Below the pieces are notes generated by a model, which worked only from the letters and a program-made list of their open reading frames with translations, was not told the origin of the DNA and did no database searches. Positions 39,453 through 45,579 of a stretch of 51,176 bases of DNA are shown here, one piece after another. Both the position numbers and the translations under genes were made by a program. Numbering within the stretch: the stretch's first letter is position 1; each line of letters begins with the position of its first letter. This DNA is from Desulforudis sp. (lineage in GTDB: Bacteria; Bacillota; Desulfotomaculia; Desulfotomaculales; Desulforudaceae). The DNA lies in the NCBI GenBank assembly GCA_003604975.1, contig QZIR01000032.1, positions 1 to 51,176 of the forward strand, read 5' to 3'.

Positions 39453-40771
39453 CCCATTTCTCTGGCTGCGGCCAGGGTCAGACCGTGCCTGCGCATCTTG
39501 GCCAGCAGGCCCTCCGACAGCGGGTTCGGAAAAACCCACCCGCCGGCGAAGTAGTCTTCCGCCCCGGGCGCCCACACCGCCAGGTCGCTGAATTCCACCA
39601 TTTCCCCGGACGGCCAGATTTCGGTCACCCGGACGATTTTCTTGATCCCCCGCGTGGGGTTGTTGACCATCTGGACGATCACGTTGAAGGCGCCGGCCAC
39701 CATGGTCTTGGCGATGTGCAGGGGGATGTTGGCCCCCTCCTGGATCACCATTTTGGCCGTGCCCTCGACGGCCGCTTCGGGCGAGGAGAAGTGCCCCGTG
39801 GCCATCGAGCCGTCGCAGCCCCGCGAGGCGGCGTTGATCGCCTCCCGGGCCTCGCCGTGGCCCCGGAACTCGCCGACGATCAGCATGTCGCCCGAATACC
39901 GGAGACTGTGAATGAAGATGCGCTCCATGGAGGCGCCGGTGTTTTTGTGCTCCTCGAACTCCACGATGTCCCGCTCCGGGTAGTGCCGCCGCAGGTTAAG
40001 CTCCCGGTCCGTCTCAATCACTACGATCCGCCGGTTGGGGTCGGTCTCCCGCACCAGCCGGCGCAGGAGATGGGACTTGCCGCTGTTCATGCCTCCGGCG
40101 ATCAATATATTCACCCCGTGCCGGGCGAAGCAGGCCAGCATCTCCCACAACGGCATGTTCAGGGTCCCTCGCGCGCACAGGTTCTCCGGAGTCATTTCGA
40201 AGGTGTCGTGCTTTCTGAGCACGAACGACCAGTGCTCCGTCACCGGCGGACAGGTTGCCGTGACCCGTGTTCCGTCCTTGCGCATGGATTCGGCCAGGGG
40301 GTTGCTCTGGTCCAACCCCACCGCCTGGTCGTGCAGGAACAGGCGGCGGACGATGGTCCTGATCTGGTCCTCGCTTTCAAAGTGAACCGGCGCCCGCTCG
40401 TTCCGGCCGCGGCGCACCACCCAGACCCCATGGGGGCCGGGACCGTTGACCCGGATCTCGTCCATGTCGGGATCGTGATAGATGTCTTCAAGAATGCCCA
40501 GTCCCCACACCATCTTGTAGATGTCGCGGGCCAGCAAATCGGTGGGGTGCCCGTCCAGAGACAACTCCTCCGCGGCAAGCGTCTCCGCGATGACGCCCAC
40601 AAGGTGCTCCTTGGCACCCGGCCTGCCGCTGTAAACGTCCCGGATTGCTTCTTGGCGGCGGCGCGCTTCCTCGTCGCCCCAGTGAGGCGCGGTTATCGTG
40701 TTTTGAATGTGTTCGGTGATTTCACCGAACGTCTCAGGTTTGCCCTCCTTCTGCCGCCGAAACACCTTCAT
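39437..40771 (-). CDS. tadA: Tad pilus assembly ATPase
   Basis: A 444-residue CpaF/TadA secretion ATPase starting MKVFRRQKEGKPETFGEITE (SD GGGGGG). It has Walker A GGMNSGKS (~residue 231), an Asp box with RIVVIETDRELNLRRHYPERD, and Walker B MLIVGEFRGHGE. A hexameric motor in the cytoplasm that powers Flp assembly. A longer upstream frame overlaps cpaB and is not needed. Confidence 0.92.
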   Translation of the reverse strand: MKVFRRQKEGKPETFGEITEHIQNTITAPHWGDEEARRRQEAIRDVYSGRPGAKEHLVGVIAETLAAEELSLDGHPTDLLARDIYKMVWGLGILEDIYHDPDMDEIRVNGPGPHGVWVVRRGRNERAPVHFESEDQIRTIVRRLFLHDQAVGLDQSNPLAESMRKDGTRVTATCPPVTEHWSFVLRKHDTFEMTPENLCARGTLNMPLWEMLACFARHGVNILIAGGMNSGKSHLLRRLVRETDPNRRIVVIETDRELNLRRHYPERDIVEFEEHKNTGASMERIFIHSLRYSGDMLIVGEFRGHGEAREAINAASRGCDGSMATGHFSSPEAAVEGTAKMVIQEGANIPLHIAKTMVAGAFNVIVQMVNNPTRGIKKIVRVTEIWPSGEMVEFSDLAVWAPGAEDYFAGGWVFPNPLSEGLLAKMRRHGLTLAAAREMGWGQS

Positions 40772-41480
40772 TCCCCCCTTCGACTGAAGTCGAGGGTGAT
40801 TGACCCGGAGGAGCCGCAGTCCCTCCAGGGCGGAACTTGCGCACCAGGACGTACTCGCGGTTGTCGGGCAGCGCACCCCGCACCACCCAGGGCACTTCGC
40901 CGGGCTTCAGGGAGAGCTTCACCGCGGCCGGCGCGCCGGGAGCCTGAAGCGCCCCTTTCCGCGACAGCTCGTTCCCCTGAGCGTCCAGAACCGCGACCAC
41001 CACGGCGTCCACTGCGACAGGCGCCCGGGCGCCCGCCCAGGGAGTTTCGTCGCGCAGGAAGTACACGTCCACCAAATCGCTGGCGGATACTCCGCCGGAG
41101 CGGGTAACGTCCATGGTTATGGTCACTTCCTGCCTGTCGGGCGGGTTGGGTCCCAGGCGCTTTAAGTGTATCTGTTCACCTTCATAAGTGGTGGACAGAG
41201 CCACCTTTCCCACCGCATCCGAAAAATTGCGGGCGGTTTCCGGGTGGTCGCCGCCCGGGCGCACTTTTTGCACAGCCAGGTCCGCTTCGGAGACCAGGGC
41301 GTACTGGGGAATTGCGCGCTTGGCGACCACCACCTCCACGTAGCGCGCGTCCTCATCCGCCGATTGCTGGAAATAGTACAGGCTGACGGCAAACACAACC
41401 GCGGACACCGCCAGCGCGACCAGCGGCACCCAGGGCACCTTTCGCTCTTCGAAGCGGTTTTTTCCAAAGAATCTTAACAA
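40734..41480 (-). CDS. cpaB: CpaB/RcpC-like pilus protein
   Basis: A 248-residue protein: one membrane helix (VPWVPLVALAVSAVVFAVSL), then a SAF domain (YVEVVVAKRAIPQYALVSEADL...) and a beta domain (VTITMDVTRSGGVSASDLVDVYF) as in CpaB/RcpC, which ends in a Ser/Gly-rich tail. It acts on the outer side of the membrane in Flp pilus biogenesis. Its end overlaps the start of tadA by 38 bases. Confidence 0.87.
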   Translation of the reverse strand: MLRFFGKNRFEERKVPWVPLVALAVSAVVFAVSLYYFQQSADEDARYVEVVVAKRAIPQYALVSEADLAVQKVRPGGDHPETARNFSDAVGKVALSTTYEGEQIHLKRLGPNPPDRQEVTITMDVTRSGGVSASDLVDVYFLRDETPWAGARAPVAVDAVVVAVLDAQGNELSRKGALQAPGAPAAVKLSLKPGEVPWVVRGALPDNREYVLVRKFRPGGTAAPPGQSPSTSVEGGNEGVSAAEGGQT

Positions 41481-41496
41481 CGGTTTTTACCTCCCT

Positions 41497-42027
41497 CTAT
41501 GAAAACGTGGCCAGCGCCCAGACCGCCCAGGCCGCCAGGGCCAGACAGGTGCCGAACGGAACGGCTTCCCTTGGTATTGGAGCCGCAATGTCATCCGGCA
41601 GCTTTGACACGCTGGCCGCTCCCTGCACGTTGAGCACGAACCTGAGAAAAAGCCCCCGGAACAAGTCTGCCGCCCATTCTCGCAGCCGCCCGGCCTTGAC
41701 GAGCTTGCCCAGCCCCCAGCAAACCCCGATCAGACAACCGAGCAGTATAACCGGGAACACTCCGGACAGCCCGAACCACGCTCCCAAGCCCGCCAGGAAC
41801 TTGACGTCGCCGCCGCCCATGCCGCCGATCGCAAAGCAGACGAATCCGATCAGGAAAGCAACTCCGGCGCCAGCCAGGGCGTCCGCTACATTGTCCTGAT
41901 AAACGGCGTAAGCGATTCCGGTCAAGAACATTGGTATGGTGATGACGTTTGGAACCCAGTGGCGCTTATAATCCGTGTAGGCAATGACGGCGGTTGGCAC
42001 CAAACAGCCAAAAAGAATCGGCCACAT
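41497..42027 (-). CDS. cpaA: Prepilin peptidase, A24 family (CpaA/TadV)
   Basis: A 176-residue membrane protein with six predicted helices. The two catalytic aspartates are in YTDYKRHWVPN and in GGMGGGDVKFLAG (GxGD motif). It removes the leader from Flp and TadE-like pilins encoded nearby. Its size fits the short, methylase-less CpaA type. Confidence 0.9.
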   Translation of the reverse strand: MWPILFGCLVPTAVIAYTDYKRHWVPNVITIPMFLTGIAYAVYQDNVADALAGAGVAFLIGFVCFAIGGMGGGDVKFLAGLGAWFGLSGVFPVILLGCLIGVCWGLGKLVKAGRLREWAADLFRGLFLRFVLNVQGAASVSKLPDDIAAPIPREAVPFGTCLALAAWAVWALATFS

Positions 42028-42110
42028 AAAATGCGCGGCACCGCAACAGGGCGCCGCTCCCTCCCTTCGGGTCTATTGATCATAGAATACAGCCCAGGAT
42101 AAACTGTGGT

Positions 42111-43112
42111 TTATGGAACATGTGCCATTGCATCTAGCACGCTTGCCGCCCCAACAACGGTACGCAATTCTCCATCGTGCCAGAGCAAGGCAGGCACACC
42201 TTCCGCCGGCGGTTCAAGCACGTGATACACTGGACCCAACAGTGAAGCCTTCTCCTGGCTCCGCTGAATCTCTGCCTGCAGATTGTTCCGGTCCCTGAAG
42301 TACGTCGCCACCGGCACCGGGCGTCTTTCGGGCGGCATCTTGATTGCTTCCGAGAGAGCCCTGTCGCATGAAGAACACCACCAGGAGAAGAGCAGCGCCG
42401 GCCGTTCCCGCAGATTCAACTGCACGACCGTTCCGCGGGCGTCGAACGCCAGCAGAACCGGTTCCGGCCCTTCCTGTTTTGGCGACGGCTCAGGGACAGG
42501 TTTTTCGGGGTGTGCGGCTGGTTTAGCAGGTTCATCCGCGGGCACAGGCTCCCGGAAATCGGCAGCAGTTTGCGCTGAATGAGTGCCGGCCCGGAACTCC
42601 CCGGCGGCTTCCTGCCGCAAGGCGTCCAACACTTCCGCAAGGTCCGGTTCCCGCTGGGTATGCGCATAGCCGAACATTGCCGGCGCAAGCACAATCGCAA
42701 TCGCGGGCAGAGAAAACAGGAACGCGTAACGGCGCGCGACAAGCGGAGACAGTCTCACCGTGAACGCCGCCACGGCCAGCCCGAGGGCCAGAAACGCCAG
42801 GTGCAGACAGAGCAGGCAGGAGATCCCGTTCCGGATCAGAATTGCGACGAGATAAGCATGCACCCCCACGCCCACAAGCATGGCCGCCCGCAGCGGCCAG
42901 ACCGCCCCTGCGGCGAAAAGGCCAGCCACCACCGCATAAAAGACGGCGCCCCAAACTCCCCAGGGGTAACCCAGAAATGCGTAGTGGACTGTTTGCCCAC
43001 AGGCATCAGTGATGCACAAGCCCGCAGACGTGAAGTAAGACAGCCCCGCCGCGTAGAGGGCGAGGGCTGTGTAGAGCGCAGGGCTTTGAAAGACGCAGCG
43101 CAAATAAGACAC
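42111..43112 (-). CDS. VKOR-thioredoxin fusion (disulfide-forming oxidoreductase)
   Basis: A 333-residue protein. The N-terminal four-helix VKOR domain has Cys33/Cys38 (CITDAC), the conserved LGYPWGVWG and redox CxxC Cys99/Cys102 (SCLLC). A flexible linker (~160-215) leads to a thioredoxin-like domain with WWCSSC (Cys246/Cys249). VKOR draws electrons from the thioredoxin domain to quinones, so the protein forms disulfides outside the membrane. It lies in the Tad locus next to two very cysteine-rich pilin-like proteins, its probable substrates. Confidence 0.88.
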   Translation of the reverse strand: MSYLRCVFQSPALYTALALYAAGLSYFTSAGLCITDACGQTVHYAFLGYPWGVWGAVFYAVVAGLFAAGAVWPLRAAMLVGVGVHAYLVAILIRNGISCLLCLHLAFLALGLAVAAFTVRLSPLVARRYAFLFSLPAIAIVLAPAMFGYAHTQREPDLAEVLDALRQEAAGEFRAGTHSAQTAADFREPVPADEPAKPAAHPEKPVPEPSPKQEGPEPVLLAFDARGTVVQLNLRERPALLFSWWCSSCDRALSEAIKMPPERRPVPVATYFRDRNNLQAEIQRSQEKASLLGPVYHVLEPPAEGVPALLWHDGELRTVVGAASVLDAMAHVP

Positions 43113-43122
43113 CCCCAGAAAT

Positions 43123-43311
43123 TTAGCTAAAGTATCCCAGATGCCACATCGCCCCGGCGATGAGTCCGGTCAGGCCCAGCATGGTCAAGAAAAGCTCGGA
43201 ATTTAGGCGCAGATTGGCCAGCAACAGGAAAAGCACAAGCACGGAAACGCCGCAGGAAACAGTGGCCCTCCAACTGTTTAGTGCGTCCCAGATGACGAAG
43301 TGCAGGTCCAC
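43123..43311 (-). CDS. Small two-helix membrane protein
   Basis: A 62-residue protein with hydrophobic segments SCGVSVLVLFLLLANL and LFLTMLGLTGLIAGAMWHLG. No family recognised. It lies between the VKOR fusion and the TadG-like gene, with short gaps on both sides, so it is part of the pilus operon. Confidence 0.6.
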   Translation of the reverse strand: MDLHFVIWDALNSWRATVSCGVSVLVLFLLLANLRLNSELFLTMLGLTGLIAGAMWHLGYFS

Positions 43312-43323
43312 AATGTTAACCGC

Positions 43324-44037
43324 CTAGTTGCAGGCGTCCGCTGGCGCAGGATTTCTCCCAAGCCGGTAACCGCCTTCGATCCGCTCGTAGAAGGTCGCCG
43401 CCTGCCCGCACTTTGCGGTGGCGAGAGACTCAATGTTCGCAATCTTCAAGAATGTCGTGTCCATTGTTCCTGACGCCCGAACCTGTACCGAGGGTGAGCG
43501 AGGGCCGGACTGGAACCAGTTGACTTCTCTGCTGGTCATGGCCCCTCCGGCCTCCGGGCGCATGAACCGGGGCCAGTTCATGTCCAGGGTCTGCAGGGCC
43601 ACGGTCCCCGTGCTTGACGGGTACTCAATCCAGCGCCGCTGGATGCCATAGAACCCGTCGCAGCAGGTGCCCCGCCGCCAGCCGCCCTGATCAATAAGGC
43701 GCCTTTCCGTCCCGGTGATCGAATAGGACGGGTTGCAGACGCAGCAGCACCAGCAATTGTCCTCATCGCAACACGTCTCACAGTACCCGTCCTGAACGGT
43801 GATCGTGACGTAGCGCTGCGCCTCAAGCGAGCCGGCGAGAGCGGCGGCGTCCACCGCCGTCCGAAGGTCCTCCCTGGCGACCCACAGCCGGGCAAAGTCG
43901 GTCGCCAACCCGGCGAAAAGAAGCAGGACGGAAACCGTCAGGACGGTGAACAGGAGAGCGTAGCCCCTCTCGTCACTTACCAAGACGGCTCTCTTCGGAA
44001 GTGCTTTGTGTCGCTCATCGTGATGTGGTTTTCCCAT
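43324..44037 (-). CDS. TadG-like minor pilin with cysteine-rich insert
   Basis: A 237-residue protein. SDERGYALLFTVLTVSVLLL is a TadG-type N-terminal signal/helix. The next segment (ATDFARLWVAREDLRTAVDAAALAGSLEA) is the TadG/DUF2134 hallmark. It is followed by CETCCDEDNCWCCCVC (residues 86-101, eight cysteines) and four more cysteines (two at TCCDG, one at TAKCG, one at DACN). So dense a cysteine cluster is rare in this family. It may be locked by disulfides made by the adjacent VKOR fusion, or bind metal. It overlaps the TadE-like gene upstream. Confidence 0.82.
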   Translation of the reverse strand: MGKPHHDERHKALPKRAVLVSDERGYALLFTVLTVSVLLLFAGLATDFARLWVAREDLRTAVDAAALAGSLEAQRYVTITVQDGYCETCCDEDNCWCCCVCNPSYSITGTERRLIDQGGWRRGTCCDGFYGIQRRWIEYPSSTGTVALQTLDMNWPRFMRPEAGGAMTSREVNWFQSGPRSPSVQVRASGTMDTTFLKIANIESLATAKCGQAATFYERIEGGYRLGRNPAPADACN

Positions 44038-44408
44038 GGCGAACCTCCTAACATACCTGCCACGAACGGCAGGGCGATGGGCGACCTGCAGGTGACGGTG
44101 GCGGTGTAGACATTCGCGCCGGCGGTGATCGAAACCGCCGCCCGGTCGGCGCCGATCCCGGCGCGGCCCAAGACTTCATGTCCGGTTTGTATACCGGACT
44201 GCGCGCTGTCGGTGATTGCGGCCGTTCTTCCCGCTTCGCGCACGGCGGCCGCTACAGCCATCCGGTCCTTGAAGACAAGGCCCAGGTTGCAGATCCCGGC
44301 CCAGATGATGATGAGCAAAATGCAGCTGATGACAAATTCCAGGAGCACGGGGCCGCGTTCGTCTTTACAGAGCTTGCCCATCAAGGACACCCCCCCTGAC
44401 AGCCGCAC
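43977..44408 (-). CDS. TadE-like minor pilin
   Basis: A 143-residue protein (possible later start MGKLCKDERGPVLLEFVISC) with TadE features: KDERGPVLLEF, with Glu +5, one helix (ISCILLIIIWAGICNLGLVF), then AAAVREAGRTAA typical of TadE. Its C-terminus overlaps the TadG-like start by ~60 bases. Assumed to be a membrane-anchored pseudopilin of the Tad system. Confidence 0.8.
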   Translation of the reverse strand: MRLSGGVSLMGKLCKDERGPVLLEFVISCILLIIIWAGICNLGLVFKDRMAVAAAVREAGRTAAITDSAQSGIQTGHEVLGRAGIGADRAAVSITAGANVYTATVTCRSPIALPFVAGMLGGSPWENHITMSDTKHFRREPSW

Positions 44409-44851
44409 CAGTCGCAGACGTTCGGCGGCGTTGTAAGAATGTTCCGGTGCCGGTACTCGACGTAGTGGCCGGTCTCTTCGGTCAGAGAGATGCTCGGAGA
44501 CCAGGGGCTCTGCCCCAGCAGAACGGGGAATCCGGGAGCGGAAACGGACGTGGTGTAATTCACCCTGGAGCCCACCCGGAGATTGCCGACGGTCGGGGCG
44601 TTTGCCGTGACCGTGGCGGTGCCGTTCAAAAGACCGATGCGGAGAATTTCTTCCCCCCTGGCCCTGGCCGCGCCCGCGTTTCCAGTCGTGGCAGCGGTAT
44701 AAGCCGCTTCGCGGGCCGCCGCGGACGCCACGATGTTGTTGTTCAGCAGGATCGCGAAGTTGACGATGCCCAGAAATAGGGCGATGAGCAGCGGGAATAT
44801 GAGGGTGAATTCGAGAATGGCGGAACCGTTTTCATTACTTGCGATGCGCAT
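44381..44851 (-). CDS. TadE-like minor pilin with Cys-rich C-terminus
   Basis: A 156-residue protein from ATG (MRIASNENGSAILEFTLIFP; SD AGAAAGGGATG is modest). TadE helix (AILEFTLIFPLLIALFLGIV) and AAREAAYTAATTG. The C-terminus ends CDWCGCQGGCP, four Cys in eleven residues, again unusual. First gene of the Tad run as seen here. Upstream lies an IS605-type hairpin end, so the operon promoter may have been affected by the insertion. Confidence 0.82.
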   Translation of the reverse strand: MRIASNENGSAILEFTLIFPLLIALFLGIVNFAILLNNNIVASAAAREAAYTAATTGNAGAARARGEEILRIGLLNGTATVTANAPTVGNLRVGSRVNYTTSVSAPGFPVLLGQSPWSPSISLTEETGHYVEYRHRNILTTPPNVCDWCGCQGGCP

Positions 44852-44894
44852 GGTATCATCCCTTTCTGGCGAATTGAACCTCCCCCTGATTGAC

Positions 44895-44924
44895 GTCCTC
44901 CCCCGAATGAATTCGGGGGATTCC
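44895..44924 (+). repeat. IS605-type end hairpin (right-end-like)
   Basis: GTCCTCCCC then the palindrome CCCCCGAATGAATTCGGGGG and GATTCC. The same palindrome occurs in opposite orientation at 50816-50843. Such imperfect palindromes mark the ends of IS200/IS605 elements and are recognised by Y1 transposases. It faces the hairpin at 45017-45047. Confidence 0.7.
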
Positions 44925-44945
44925 CGGGAATTCCGTGCCTTGCGG

Positions 44946-45004
44946 TCACGCCCGGGTCTGGTTGGGATTCGCCTCCGGTCGCACATTTCTGCCAACCATC
45001 AAGA
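44946..45004 (-). pseudogene. Possible TnpB 3' remnant
   Basis: A short in-frame stretch ILMVGRNVRPEANPNQTRA ends with TGA, followed by TGACCGCAAGGCACGGAATTCCCGGGAATCC and an IS605-type palindrome. This order of text resembles the 3' ends of TnpB genes with their reRNA, but only the last ~20 codons remain. Weak evidence. Confidence 0.3.
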
Positions 45005-45016
45005 TATTACCCGCAG

Positions 45017-45047
45017 GATTCCTCCGGCTTTAGCCGGGGGAGGAATG
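45017..45047 (-). repeat. IS605-type end hairpin after the orphan HEARO RNA
   Basis: Minus strand ATTCCTCCCCCGGCTAAAGC with closing arm GCCGGAGGAATCC. It resembles the ends at 50816-50843 and 49354-49384. With the HEARO RNA it would define a ~300-bp non-coding element (45017-45318). Confidence 0.65.
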
Positions 45048-45084
45048 CGGCAATTCACTGCATCCTCCCCGGTTTATCAGCCGG

Positions 45085-45318
45085 TGCCGATACACGGCCT
45101 CCTCTCGGAGTAATTGTCGCCTCGGCGTTGTCCGCGGGGCTTAGGCTGGTCTTGGTCAGCCGCGGCATTGAGCGGTTCTGCCTCACATAGTCCGGGCTGG
45201 CGAAACACCCGGAAGTGATTGGATAGCCCCGCGGACCTCTGCGGGCTGTCAGGCCGCCTAGTCAGCCAGTTTCCCCTGCCCCCGCCAGGGCAAGCCCCTC
45301 ACTTCAGTGAGGGGTGGT
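45085..45318 (-). ncRNA. Orphan HEARO-like RNA without an iscB gene
   Basis: Minus strand: GUCAACCACCCC and hairpin CCCCTCACTGAAGTGAGGGG at the 5' end, as in copy 1; internal hairpins; a perfect 10-bp long-range stem 45232-45223 (CCGCGGGGCT) with 45141-45132 (AGCCCCGCGG); then CGACAAUUACUCCGAGAGGAGG, close to the corresponding CACAAUCACUCCGAAACGAGG of copy 3. No IscB ORF follows, only ~40 bases and an end hairpin. It may be driven in trans by IscB3. Its guide would derive from sequence just above 45318. Confidence 0.7.
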
Positions 45319-45521
45319 TGACGGCTCTTCCAAAACGGCTCCACAAACAGGTTGTTTGGGCGGTTAACCAGCGAAAATCGTTGGCCCTACACGCCCGCAA
45401 ACCCCGAAAACGAACTCCGTTGAATTCTCTCTGGTATCGTTTTGTCTGGACTTTTTCGCCCTACAAAGGCAGCCAATGTTCGGTCGATCAGGGAAGCAGT
45501 GATGCCAAGAAGTCTTTCTGA
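45319..45521. other. Intergenic flank, nothing recognised
   Basis: About 200 bases between the orphan HEARO RNA and the terminator of the metalloprotease gene. No credible ORF, promoter or repeat seen. The part adjacent to 45318 would supply the guide of the orphan RNA. Confidence 0.4.
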
Positions 45522-45561
45522 AATTCAAAACGCGGGGCAGCCCTCCCGCCACCCCGCGTAT
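45522..45561 (-). terminator. Terminator of the metalloprotease gene
   Basis: Minus strand ACGCGGGG...CCCCGCGT followed by TTTGAATTT, ~20 bases after the stop codon. An eight-bp GC stem and U-rich tail. Confidence 0.8.
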
Positions 45562-45579
45562 CTCCTGCCGGCCCGGATG

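Noticed and set aside
39443-41107. A 554-codon plus-strand ORF opposite tadA/cpaB
   Set aside because: Antisense shadow produced by GC-rich codon usage; the opposite strand encodes TadA and CpaB with clear motifs.
42655-42670. Fourth copy of the GTATGCGCATAC palindrome
   Set aside because: The match is imperfect (GTATGCGCATAG) and lies in the VKOR coding sequence without pairing arms.
45219-45521. A 100-codon plus-strand ORF next to the orphan HEARO RNA
   Set aside because: It starts inside the RNA, has no SD and no protein-like features.
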